Assembly (NCBI GenBank): GCA_001438335.1
Contig: LIBV01000026.1
Location: forward strand, 1-11,288
Length of the DNA stretch: 11,288 bases
Direction: 5' to 3'
Origin: Pelagibacteraceae bacterium BACL5 MAG-120820-bin39
Lineage (GTDB): Bacteria; Pseudomonadota; Alphaproteobacteria; Pelagibacterales; Pelagibacteraceae
The notes beneath the pieces are model-generated. The model was not told the DNA's origin, did no database searches, and saw only the letters and a list, made by a program, of their open reading frames with translations. The position numbers and the translations under genes were made by a program. This document shows positions 1 through 7,132 of this stretch, piece after piece (position 1 is the first letter of the stretch; each line of letters opens with the position of its first letter).

Positions 1-272
1 GATACAACTGTAGCTTTTTGAAGAGCTAAATTCATAAATGTAAAAACTCCTACACCCATAGAAAATGAAAAACCTATTAATGGAATAAAATATTTCTTAT
101 CTGGTATTTTAAATTTCCACAGAGGGATTAAGCATAAAAAAACAATTCCCATTCTAATTGATGCCATTAACATAGGCGGCAAAGAAGTATTCAATATAAG
201 TTTACCAACAGGATAAGCGCTACCAAAAATAGCCATTATTATTAAAACCAAAAAATAATGTTTAGTTGTCAT
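1..272 (-). CDS. DMT superfamily (EamA) transporter, N-terminal part; cut by window edge
   Basis: I translated the minus strand from the ATG at 272. It gives 90 complete codons that stay open to the window edge, so the C-terminal two thirds lie outside. The protein starts MTTKHYFLVLIIMAIFGSAY and carries at least three hydrophobic segments (about residues 6-27, 33-52 and 62-83). The first holds the FGSAYPVGK pattern typical of the start of an EamA repeat (PF00892), and the third ends in MNLALQKATVV, like the end of EamA helix 4 region. Family members are about 300-residue inner-membrane permeases for metabolites or amino-acid-like solutes. The start lies 3 bp after the aldehyde dehydrogenase stop, so it is the last visible gene of the six-gene operon and a candidate importer or exporter for that pathway. 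Substrate cannot be read from sequence. Confidence 0.8.
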   Translation of the reverse strand, partial: MTTKHYFLVLIIMAIFGSAYPVGKLILNTSLPPMLMASIRMGIVFLCLIPLWKFKIPDKKYFIPLIGFSFSMGVGVFTFMNLALQKATVV

Positions 273-275
273 TGG

Positions 276-1757
276 TTATCTAATTGAAAAAGGATCTAAA
301 GTGGGTTCATCTGATGTATAGAACCAGGTAGTCTTAACCCTTGTGTAGTCTTTTATAGAGTCAATGCCAGCTTCTTTGCCATAACCACTGTCTTTAATTC
401 CTCCAAAGGGAGCTGATGGAGAAATTAATCTATAAGTATTAACAAAAGTAATACCAGCTCTGATTGCTTTTGAAACTCTCATGCCTCTAGATAAATTACT
501 GGTGTAAACTCCAGAAGATAAACCATATTGATTATCATTCATTTTATTAATTACTTCTTCTTCATTTTCAAACTTCATTACAGACAAAACAGGACCAAAT
601 AATTCATTTTCTGCAGCTGGAAGGTTGTGATTATCACACTCAATAATTGTTGGAGGAAAATAAAAACCTTTATTAGAAAATGAATCTCTTTTACCTCCAC
701 ATCTAATTTTTCCACCTTGTTCGATAGTCTCTTTTATATTTTTTTCAATAATTTCAAGTTGTTTAAAGCTACTTAGCGGACCCATTTCAGTTAAAGGATC
801 CATAGGAGTCCCAATTTTGATTTTTTTAGTTCGAGTAACTAATTTTTCTAAAAACTCATCATAAATTCCTTTTTGAATATAAAGTCTTGAACCCGCAATA
901 CAGCTTTGACCACTCGCACCAAATATACCTGCGGTAATTCCATTGATAGCATTTTCTTGATTAGCATCATCGAATACTGCAACTGGACTTTTCCCTCCAA
1001 GTTCTAAACTTACTTCTGATAAATTTTCAGCTGAATTTTTAATGATATGTCTTGCCGTTTCTGGCCCACCAGTAAAAGCAATTTTTTCTACTAAGTTATG
1101 TGTAGTTAAAGCTTTTCCACAAGGGTCTCCAAAACCAGTAATCACATTTACTACTCCTTTAGGGATTCCAGTTTTCTCAATTAGTTTTGCAAAATCAAAC
1201 ATGACTGCTGGAGCTAATTCTGAGGATTTTATCACCACAGTATTTCCCATTGCAAGAGCAGGAGCTAATTTAGTAGCTGTTAAAAACATTTGTGAATTCC
1301 AGGGGACAATTGCAGCAATTACCCCAATAGGAATTCTGGTTGTGATCGCTTGAACATTTGGTTTATCAATTGGAAGCACTGTACCTTCAACTTTGTCTGC
1401 TAAGCCAGCATAGTAATCATAGTATTCCGCAATATATATTGCTTGTTTTTTTGTTTCTCTAAAAAGTTTTCCTGTATCTATTGTTTCAATTTTACCTAAC
1501 ATTTCAGCGTTAGCTCTTAATTGATCTCCTATTGCTCTTAGAAATTTTGCTCTTTCTCTTGGTAGGAGTTTTGGCCAGTCACCTTCAAAAGCTTTCTGTG
1601 CTGCACGAACAGCTTTATCAACATCTTTTGCACTTGCCTCAGGAACTATTGCCCATGGTTCATTATTTTCAGGATTAAGTGTTTCAAAAGTTTTTTTACT
1701 TTCAGAGTCTACCCACTCACCATCTATAAACATTTGATATTTTTTTAATTCTGACAT
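276..1757 (-). CDS. NAD(P)-dependent aldehyde dehydrogenase
   Basis: This is a full-length 493-residue member of the aldehyde dehydrogenase superfamily (PF00171), a soluble enzyme that oxidises an aldehyde to its carboxylic acid with NAD(P)+. Visible motifs are the oxyanion Asn154 in VPWNSQ, the cofactor Lys177 in IKSSE, a nucleotide-binding turn FTGG at 228-231, the general base Glu252 in LELGGK, the catalytic Cys286 in GQSCIAGSR, and Glu385 in ELFGPV. The usual family length is about 480-500 residues, so nothing is missing. It resembles the betaine-aldehyde / semialdehyde / aromatic aldehyde group, which cannot be subdivided reliably by eye. The ATG start lies 13 bp inside the preceding hydrolase gene, so translation is probably coupled. 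In context it should oxidise an aldehyde made by the upstream monooxygenase, ThDP enzyme and hydrolase. Family is certain; substrate unknown. Confidence 0.95.
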   Translation of the reverse strand: MSELKKYQMFIDGEWVDSESKKTFETLNPENNEPWAIVPEASAKDVDKAVRAAQKAFEGDWPKLLPRERAKFLRAIGDQLRANAEMLGKIETIDTGKLFRETKKQAIYIAEYYDYYAGLADKVEGTVLPIDKPNVQAITTRIPIGVIAAIVPWNSQMFLTATKLAPALAMGNTVVIKSSELAPAVMFDFAKLIEKTGIPKGVVNVITGFGDPCGKALTTHNLVEKIAFTGGPETARHIIKNSAENLSEVSLELGGKSPVAVFDDANQENAINGITAGIFGASGQSCIAGSRLYIQKGIYDEFLEKLVTRTKKIKIGTPMDPLTEMGPLSSFKQLEIIEKNIKETIEQGGKIRCGGKRDSFSNKGFYFPPTIIECDNHNLPAAENELFGPVLSVMKFENEEEVINKMNDNQYGLSSGVYTSNLSRGMRVSKAIRAGITFVNTYRLISPSAPFGGIKDSGYGKEAGIDSIKDYTRVKTTWFYTSDEPTLDPFSIR

Positions 1758-2524
1758 TTGTCAATAAATTCTTTGAGGGCTAAATTTACTTCATTTGCAT
1801 ACTCAATACCACAAAGATGTTTTCCATTTTTTATAATCTTTAATTCACTATTTGAAATAATATCACATAATTTTTCAGACATTTTAACAGTTGACCCACT
1901 ATCGTGCTCTCCTGTCATGACCAGTGTGTTTGCTTTTATATCTTCGAATTTTTCATCATTTTTATGAAATACAAATAATTCATAAACTTTTAAAAAATTT
2001 GACATATTATTAGCGGATAGAATTGAAGTAATTTTTTCATAAGTATCAGGATTTTCCTCAAGATATTTGTCGGTAAACCATCTTTTTAAAGCTTGTTTAG
2101 ATAGTTTTAAATCTCTTTTAGCTTGAGCAAATCTTTCATTAACAATTTGTTGTTCTTCTTCGCTTCTTTTAAAAATTGAACAAAGTAAAGTTAAAGATTG
2201 TAATCTTGAATTAAACCTTATTGCAAAATTTCTTGCAATTAACGATCCTATTGAAAATCCTACTAAGTGAATTTTTTCAATTTCAAGTTTATCGAGTAGA
2301 TTTATTAATTGATCTGAAAAATCATCAAAACATAACTCATTTTTTTCTAAAGGTGTCTTACCATGCCCAAGAATATCATAAGATAAAGTTGTATGTTCTT
2401 TAAAAAAATTTAATTGTGGTTGCCAAATTTCATGAGTTAAACCAACGCCATGAATAAAGACAATAGGTATTGTTTGTTTTTTATTGTAAACATAGAAAGT
2501 GCCTGATGATGTTGTCTTTTCCAT
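1745..2524 (-). CDS. Alpha/beta-fold hydrolase
   Basis: This is a serine hydrolase of the alpha/beta superfamily (PF00561/PF12697 type), about 259 residues, a normal size. Numbering from the ATG chosen here, the oxyanion loop is HGVG (25-28), the nucleophile is Ser91 in GFSIG, the acid is Asp208 in GEHDSGST, and the catalytic His236 lies in NGKHLCG. A cap region with several charged helices spans about 118-195. The general look is that of enol-lactonases and C-C or ester hydrolases used in ring-cleavage pathways, but the sequence does not choose among them. A TTG at 2527 sits directly before this ATG; I prefer the ATG at 2524 because it adds no conserved residue and leaves 6 bp to the upstream stop. 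The gene overlaps the aldehyde dehydrogenase start by 13 bp. No signal peptide is seen, so it is cytoplasmic. Confidence 0.93.
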   Translation of the reverse strand: MEKTTSSGTFYVYNKKQTIPIVFIHGVGLTHEIWQPQLNFFKEHTTLSYDILGHGKTPLEKNELCFDDFSDQLINLLDKLEIEKIHLVGFSIGSLIARNFAIRFNSRLQSLTLLCSIFKRSEEEQQIVNERFAQAKRDLKLSKQALKRWFTDKYLEENPDTYEKITSILSANNMSNFLKVYELFVFHKNDEKFEDIKANTLVMTGEHDSGSTVKMSEKLCDIISNSELKIIKNGKHLCGIEYANEVNLALKEFIDKCQN

Positions 2525-2530
2525 CAAGAT

Positions 2531-3118
2531 TTATTTAGGTTCTATACCCATTTCTTTCATATCTTGATATCTATCTCCAGTTCGAGCATGAGCTCTGCCA
2601 CTTGAAGCACCACCAATTGCAATAACAACCTCATCATCAAATGGTGCATCATGAATGGTAAATTCATGAGTTAAATAATAAGGTCTTAAACCAGAGTCTG
2701 TTTTATGCATCATTGGAATTGAAATTTTAGACCCAGCTGGACCTCTGGTGTTTGTAAAACTTAAATATGAAGTGCCACCCACAGCATCTCTAAATTTATT
2801 TCCAAATCTTAAAGTATGAATAAAAGCTGAGGCATGCTCTATTTCTCCATTCAATCCAACTATACCCGCTTTTCCATAAGCAAGAATTTTTTCAGGTGAA
2901 CCAATTTCTTTAATTAATTCTGGAACTAAAATATCTCCAAGTTTAGGAGCAAGATCTAAAATCACTGGCCTTAAATTTTCAACAAAACCTTGACCATGCC
3001 ATGGATTTTTAAAAACAGCCGCTACAGATACAAGCAAAACAGGTTCTTTTGCTTCTTTACCACCTTCAATGTAGGTCTTATCAACAAATTTTGTGAATTT
3101 TCTTAATTCTATTTTCAT
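2531..3118 (-). CDS. PF06684 'amino acid synthesis' family protein (DUF1185)
   Basis: This 195-residue soluble protein matches, from memory of the family, the PF06684 'amino acid synthesis' proteins, whose biochemical activity is not established to my knowledge. Recognisable conserved blocks are VFKNPWHGQGFVENL (35-49), YGKAGIVGLNGEIEHASAFIH (81-101, with Glu94-His95) and IGGASSGRAHARTGDR (168-183). The family length is about 190-200 residues, so it is complete. The Gly-rich loops and conserved His/Arg/Asp residues look like an anion- or substrate-binding site, which is inference. The ATG at 3118 overlaps the TGA of the upstream ThDP enzyme in an ATGA arrangement, and the stop lies 6 bp before the hydrolase ATG. 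This argues that it works in the same pathway, perhaps as an isomerase, hydrolase or accessory subunit of a neighbour. The family name should not be taken as evidence for a biosynthetic role here. Confidence 0.85.
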   Translation of the reverse strand: MKIELRKFTKFVDKTYIEGGKEAKEPVLLVSVAAVFKNPWHGQGFVENLRPVILDLAPKLGDILVPELIKEIGSPEKILAYGKAGIVGLNGEIEHASAFIHTLRFGNKFRDAVGGTSYLSFTNTRGPAGSKISIPMMHKTDSGLRPYYLTHEFTIHDAPFDDEVVIAIGGASSGRAHARTGDRYQDMKEMGIEPK

Positions 3119-4818
3119 TTTTTTTCTCTGTGTTTGAAACTATCTCTTCTAAAACTGTATAATGCATTAGGGTCAACATCAACATCAATCACTGATGGTT
3201 TTTTTGATTTAATCGCATCGTATACAGCTTCATTAATTTCTGAAACTTTTGTAACTTTATAACCCTTCGCACCATATAGTTGTGCTACTTTGTCAAAAGG
3301 TGGACTATTAATATCAGCGCCTAAATATCTTTTACCAAAAAAATCTTTTTGATAGGCTTTTTCAGCACCCCAACTTTTATTATTCATTACAATTGTAGTA
3401 GTGTTGATACCATATTCAACAGCAGTGCTTAATTCAGATATTGTCATACCAAATCCTCCATCACCCATTAAACTTACAACAGTTTTTTCAGGTTTTGCAA
3501 TCTTCACTCCTAATCCACAAGCAAAAGAAAATCCCACTAAACCAAAATCTAATGGAGTAAATAAAGAAGGGGGGCTGTAATATTGTAAAGCATCAGTTGC
3601 TTGTAAGCATAAAGTTCCAGCATCTAATGTGATTGCTGAATTTTTAGGTAAAACTTTTCTTAATTCCTTAAATAGTCCATTTGGCTGAATAGGAAAGTTT
3701 TTACCTAAATTATTAACTTCTCTATTTTTTAAAAAATTATTTCTTTCATTTAAATAATTAGTTGTCCAATTTTCTATTTGTAAAATAGTTTTTTGCTTTT
3801 TTAATTCATCATAAATTTGTTTTGTAGCAGTTGCTGCATCTGCATTAATACCGACTGAAATTGGAAAATATCTTCCAAGCATTTTTTTTTCAATTTCAAT
3901 TTGAATAATTTTAGCTTTCTTGTTGATATTATCATATGAATAAAAAGTTGAATTAAAGCCTAACCGAGTACCAATTGCTAAAATAATATCTGCTTCCTTA
4001 ACCAGTCTAGAAGCAACCGGATTACCTCTCGGACCCATTTGACCAGCATTAAGTTTATGACCATAAGGGATGGCATCACCATGACCTGCGGCAGTAACTA
4101 TTGGTGAATTTAAAAATTCTGCTAATTGAATTACATCTTTATAATTACCACTATGTTTAATTCCTCCACCAACAATAATAACTAATTTTTTTGCTGAACT
4201 AATTAATTTTACTGATTTTTTGATCTCATCTAATTTTCCTTTTTGATTAGAAAAATTTAGATAGGAAGGTTTTTTTAAATCAATATTATAAGAGTTTGTT
4301 TCTGCCAGAACATTCCTAGGCAAATTAATACTAACCGGACCTCTTCTTGGTGTCATAGCAACATTAAATGCGTCGCTTATTGTTTCTGGTATTTTTTTTG
4401 AATTAGTTATTGTCCAAGTTTTTTTGGTGATAGGGGTGAATAAAGATTGTTGATCAAGACCTTGAAAAGCATCTTCCATATTATCTTTAGTCGAATAAGA
4501 ACCAGCAATTGCTATTAATGGTGAGAAAGCAGCTTTTGCTTGGGCAATTCCAGTCACTAGGTTAGTTGCACCTGGTCCATTTTGCCCTGCAATTATAACT
4601 CCAGGTTGGTTTGAGGCTCTAGCGTAACCATCTGCCATATGAGTCCCAGTTCTCTCATCCCGAACTCCTATGAACTTTATACTTTTTTCATGATAAAGAG
4701 CATCAAACATTTCCATGGTTGCTGAACCAATCAAACCAAATACGTATTTGACTTTTTCTTTTTTTAAAGAACGAACAGCCGCCTCACCACCGGTCAGACC
4801 GATCTTAGATGGTTTCAC
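3115..4818 (-). CDS. Thiamine-diphosphate enzyme, sulfoacetaldehyde acetyltransferase (Xsc)-like
   Basis: This 567-residue protein has the three-domain layout of acetolactate-synthase-like ThDP enzymes: N-terminal Pyr domain (about 5-175), central domain (about 195-335) and C-terminal PP domain (about 375-555). The cofactor-activating glutamate is Glu55 in VRDERTGTH. The Mg-ThDP motif begins at GDGGFG (452-457) and ends at the Asn pair 479-480. Several stretches resemble Xsc rather than IlvB: FGLIGSATM near residue 27, a GHGDAIPYGH block near 245, WGAEKAYQKDFF followed by RYLGADI around 483-503, and SFRRDSF near the C terminus. True Xsc converts sulfoacetaldehyde plus phosphate to acetyl phosphate and sulfite and is slightly longer. 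The usual partner genes (pta, taurine transaminase) are not visible, so a related lyase or acyltransferase acting on another 2-substituted aldehyde is equally possible. Translation starts at a GTG overlapping the previous TGA by 4 bp. Confidence 0.85.
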   Translation of the reverse strand: MKPSKIGLTGGEAAVRSLKKEKVKYVFGLIGSATMEMFDALYHEKSIKFIGVRDERTGTHMADGYARASNQPGVIIAGQNGPGATNLVTGIAQAKAAFSPLIAIAGSYSTKDNMEDAFQGLDQQSLFTPITKKTWTITNSKKIPETISDAFNVAMTPRRGPVSINLPRNVLAETNSYNIDLKKPSYLNFSNQKGKLDEIKKSVKLISSAKKLVIIVGGGIKHSGNYKDVIQLAEFLNSPIVTAAGHGDAIPYGHKLNAGQMGPRGNPVASRLVKEADIILAIGTRLGFNSTFYSYDNINKKAKIIQIEIEKKMLGRYFPISVGINADAATATKQIYDELKKQKTILQIENWTTNYLNERNNFLKNREVNNLGKNFPIQPNGLFKELRKVLPKNSAITLDAGTLCLQATDALQYYSPPSLFTPLDFGLVGFSFACGLGVKIAKPEKTVVSLMGDGGFGMTISELSTAVEYGINTTTIVMNNKSWGAEKAYQKDFFGKRYLGADINSPPFDKVAQLYGAKGYKVTKVSEINEAVYDAIKSKKPSVIDVDVDPNALYSFRRDSFKHREKK

Positions 4819-5984
4819 GAAACTTTTTTAATTTCAGTTTCAATGTCTTGTTTGAAATGAGGCATAACTTTTTCTGTAAAAAGTTTTATGCTTTTCATGC
4901 AATCTGAATGTTTCACTCCTGGAAAATTAGACCAGACTTGAAGGTTTTGTAAGTTCAATTCAGATTTTAATTCATGAATTTTATCAATTACATACTCTGG
5001 AGTTCCAAATAGCATATTTCTTTTATGCAAGAATTCATAATTCAATAAATCTAACTTACCTGGAGTAACTGGTAATTCTTCACCAGGATCCATATGGTTT
5101 CCTAAACCTCTCCAGTGACATACCCATCTCATATAATTAATCATATGTTCACCAGCTTTTTCTTTTGCTTCTTCCATAGTATCAGCAACAAACATGTCTC
5201 TAACTAAAGATATACCCTCACCCAGCGGCACATTTCTTTTTTCAGTTTCAGATTTTGCATTCTTAAAAGCCTCAAATTTAATTTTGAGTGCTTTTACTGT
5301 TGGGATCCACATAATGATATTTAGTCCATTTTGTGCAGCCCACTCAATTGATCTTATGCCATCAACTACTTGATGAATTGGAGGATAAGGTCTTTGATAT
5401 GGTTGAGGCAATACACTAATTTTTTTCATAACATTTGTTTCCATATCCATAAATTCTGGACTTGATTTACTCATAGCATGTTGCCATACATAATTAGGAG
5501 ATGGATAAGTATAAAATTCTCCTTTGTGATCAAAAAATTTTTCTTTCCAAGCTTTTTTAAGAATAGTTAAGGTTTCCTCAAATAGTCTAAAGTTTTTTGC
5601 TTGATCTTTCATATCAGCTTCAATATTTAAATTTACAGCTTCTCTTCCGTAAATTCCTCTTCCTATACCAACTTCAACTCTTCCTTTTGAAAGCTGATCC
5701 AGTAAAGCAATATCCTCTGCCATCTGAATTGGATTATGAAAAGTAATAACATTACAAGCTTGACCAATTCTAATTTGTTTTGTTCTTGCGGCAGCATCTG
5801 CACCCATCATCAATGGATTAGTGCAAGATTCCATTCCCTCATGATTAAAATGATGTTCAGTATACCAAATAGAGTCCCAGTTATTTTGGTCACAATATTC
5901 TGTGATTTCTTTAGTTTCGTCTAATAACTCGTAGTAAGGCTTATGTGTCCAGTTTGTAGTGTTACAGAAATATCCAAATTTCAT
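4815..5984 (-). CDS. LLM-class (luciferase-like) flavin-dependent monooxygenase
   Basis: This is a 389-residue bacterial-luciferase-family protein (PF00296, TIM barrel), expected to use reduced FMN and O2 to hydroxylate or cleave its substrate. Family marks are YTEHHF at 41-46 with the paired His residues, a TFHNPIQMAEDIALLDQLS segment at 81-99, and GRVEVGIGRG at 101-110, the usual flavin-phosphate region. C-terminal helices from about 325 (FGTPEYVIDKI) match the family end. Length is normal. It is the first gene of the six-gene operon and the only one with a strong ribosome binding site. Known members oxidise alkanesulfonates, pyrimidines, nitrilotriacetate, long-chain alkanes and N-heterocycles. 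With an Xsc-like enzyme, a hydrolase and an aldehyde dehydrogenase behind it, a sulfonate or heterocycle substrate is a reasonable guess only. No flavin reductase gene is visible nearby, so reduced flavin would be supplied from elsewhere. Confidence 0.92.
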   Translation of the reverse strand: MKFGYFCNTTNWTHKPYYELLDETKEITEYCDQNNWDSIWYTEHHFNHEGMESCTNPLMMGADAAARTKQIRIGQACNVITFHNPIQMAEDIALLDQLSKGRVEVGIGRGIYGREAVNLNIEADMKDQAKNFRLFEETLTILKKAWKEKFFDHKGEFYTYPSPNYVWQHAMSKSSPEFMDMETNVMKKISVLPQPYQRPYPPIHQVVDGIRSIEWAAQNGLNIIMWIPTVKALKIKFEAFKNAKSETEKRNVPLGEGISLVRDMFVADTMEEAKEKAGEHMINYMRWVCHWRGLGNHMDPGEELPVTPGKLDLLNYEFLHKRNMLFGTPEYVIDKIHELKSELNLQNLQVWSNFPGVKHSDCMKSIKLFTEKVMPHFKQDIETEIKKVS

Positions 5985-5989
5985 ATATG

Positions 5990-5996
5990 CTCCTTT
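5990..5996 (-). promoter_or_regulatory. Strong Shine-Dalgarno for the flavin monooxygenase gene
   Basis: On the minus strand the sequence AAAGGAG ends 5 bases before the ATG at 5984. This fixes the start of the operon's first gene. It stands out because the other starts in the window have little or no Shine-Dalgarno complementarity; most rely on overlap with the preceding gene. Confidence 0.8.
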
Positions 5997-6010
5997 AAAT
6001 AATTAAATCT

Positions 6011-6089
6011 AAAAAAGTTGATCGATCCCGCTTTCGATTTGGATTAACACTCCACTCGATGAGTTATGTACATCACCTTTATTGATCAA
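6011..6089 (-). promoter_or_regulatory. Candidate structured leader / attenuator upstream of the flavin monooxygenase operon
   Basis: On the minus strand, TTGATC (6089-6084) can pair with GATCAA (6023-6018), closing a domain of about 70 nt. Inside it, ACTC-ATC-GAGT (6064-6054) makes a tight hairpin and ATCC (6044-6041) can pair with GGAT (6028-6025). The closing strand is followed after one base by six T residues (6016-6011), then about 20 nt to the Shine-Dalgarno. A short closing stem, inner helices and a T-run ahead of the ribosome site is what a terminator-type attenuator or riboswitch would look like. The stems are only 4-6 bp and A/T-rich, and alternative pairing ATCGA/TCGAT exists, so this could be chance. 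I do not recognise a known riboswitch consensus. Confidence 0.3.
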
Positions 6090-6094
6090 ACATT

Positions 6095-6100
6095 AGCATA
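6095..6100 (-). promoter_or_regulatory. Possible -10 element for the six-gene operon
   Basis: TATGCT on the minus strand matches four of six positions of the sigma-70 -10 consensus. It would place transcription start at about 6088, exactly at the beginning of the candidate structured leader. No convincing -35 hexamer lies 16-18 bp upstream, so this is weak support only. Confidence 0.2.
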
Positions 6101-6143
6101 ATTTAAGATCGGAAGGAATAGAGATTCTTTAGATTAAGACTGT

Positions 6144-6166
6144 CCATATTTATAAGCAAATTATGG
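6144..6166 (-). other. Stem-loop directly after the stop of the 2OG oxygenase gene
   Basis: CCAT and ATTT on the minus strand pair with AAAT and ATGG, giving an 8-bp stem with one bulged A and a 6-nt loop. It begins immediately after the TAG of the upstream oxygenase gene. No T-run follows on either strand, so it is not a standard intrinsic terminator; it may mark a 3' end or protect the mRNA. It is A/T-rich, so chance cannot be excluded. Confidence 0.25.
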
Positions 6167-7132
6167 CTATCTTTGATACTCAACAAATTTTTCTAGAGAT
6201 TTATTTAGAAATTTTTCATAAAAAATACCATCTTTTTCAATTTTATTTGAATGTAAAAAAGAATTGTTGATTTTAAAATCATAGGAAGGTTCAAAAAAGA
6301 AAGGTACTGAAAGTCTTTTACTTTTATTCCATAGAACTCTGTGGTTGGTAGCTTTAAATTTACCTTTTGTTAAATATTCTAAGGCCAAGCCAGTATTAAC
6401 CACTAAAGCTTTCTTATTAAAAGGAACATCATACCATTTTTTTGTATTTCGATTTTGAACCTGTAGGCCACCTTTTTTATTTTGATATAAAATTGTAAAA
6501 ATTCCACTATCGACATGTGTTTCACAACCTAGAGCAACACCATCCTCTTTGGAAATTTCAACTGGTTTAGTTTGATTTGGATAATAATTAAATCTCAATG
6601 TACTAAGGGTTTTTAAGCGTTGAAAAGCTAATTTTGAAATCTTTATATCTTTTTTATATAAAGTAATTACGCTTTGAAAAAGCTTTTCACTAAGTAAAAA
6701 AATTAAATTGTAATAATCTTTTAATAAATCAATTGAGCTTTTACTAAATGCCTTATTTAAATTTAAATATTCAATATACTGATTCTTAACAGTTTTAGAG
6801 TACTTTTTACCTACTAATAAATCTCCAATATCCAGACCTTCTTTGCCATTCACATCACTTGGAAAGTATCCTCTATATTTATTCACATTAAATTTATTCC
6901 ATTTTTTTGGAGCTAATTTAAGTTTATTAGTATTTGGAGAATTGAAAAATTTTTCTCCTACAGAGCAGATTTTAATAATTTTATTTAATGGTATTCCATG
7001 CCCAATGATTTGGAAAAAACCTACATCAATGCAAGCCTTATCTATTTTTTTGATAGTCTCAAGGGATTTAGTACTATTAAAATTATTTTTAATTAAAGGT
7101 GAAATATCAATTGTAGGAATATAATTTTTCAT
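6167..7132 (-). CDS. Isopenicillin N synthase-like 2-oxoglutarate/Fe(II) oxygenase
   Basis: This 321-residue protein has the two-part layout of the plant-type/IPNS oxygenase group: an N-terminal DIOX_N region (about 4-100, with IPTIDISPL and GFFQIIGHGIP) and a C-terminal 2OG-Fe(II) core (about 170-285, PF03171). The iron ligands are visible as His206 and Asp208 in THVDSG and His264 in NHRV. The 2-oxoglutarate anchor is the Arg273-x-Ser275 pair in RLS, which supports a 2-oxoglutarate-dependent enzyme rather than a substrate-only oxidase. Length is normal. The family includes hydroxylases, desaturases and ring-forming enzymes, and the substrate is not deducible here. The ATG overlaps the stop of the upstream DMT permease by 1 bp (TAATG), so the two genes are coupled and probably handle the same compound. 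It is cytoplasmic, with no signal peptide. Lys/Asn-rich composition fits the host. Confidence 0.92.
   Translation of the reverse strand: MKNYIPTIDISPLIKNNFNSTKSLETIKKIDKACIDVGFFQIIGHGIPLNKIIKICSVGEKFFNSPNTNKLKLAPKKWNKFNVNKYRGYFPSDVNGKEGLDIGDLLVGKKYSKTVKNQYIEYLNLNKAFSKSSIDLLKDYYNLIFLLSEKLFQSVITLYKKDIKISKLAFQRLKTLSTLRFNYYPNQTKPVEISKEDGVALGCETHVDSGIFTILYQNKKGGLQVQNRNTKKWYDVPFNKKALVVNTGLALEYLTKGKFKATNHRVLWNKSKRLSVPFFFEPSYDFKINNSFLHSNKIEKDGIFYEKFLNKSLEKFVEYQR

Noticed and set aside
1042..1353. Open frame on the plus strand inside the aldehyde dehydrogenase gene
   Set aside because: It is antisense to a clear full-length enzyme with all catalytic motifs and its translation matches nothing recognisable; other short antisense frames in the window (for example at 1758-1967, 2221-2403, 5736-5924, 6843-7124, 7628-7822 and 8576-8773) were dropped for the same reason.
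2525..2527. TTG start one codon upstream of the alpha/beta hydrolase ATG
   Set aside because: It adds a single residue, has no Shine-Dalgarno and lies directly before a normal ATG, so the ATG is the simpler choice.
1745..5984. Pyridine- or uracil-type ring-opening pathway
   Set aside because: An LLM monooxygenase, a hydrolase and an aldehyde dehydrogenase occur in such routes, but the Xsc-like and PF06684 genes do not belong to them and no ring-specific partner is present.
6144..6166. Intrinsic terminator after the 2OG oxygenase gene
   Set aside because: A bulged 8-bp A/T-rich stem is present but no T-run follows on either strand, so it is listed only as a stem-loop.
5985..6166. Known riboswitch class (glycine, TPP, SAM-II/V, guanidine)
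   Set aside because: I looked for the conserved cores by eye and found none; only a generic stem-plus-T-run arrangement remains.
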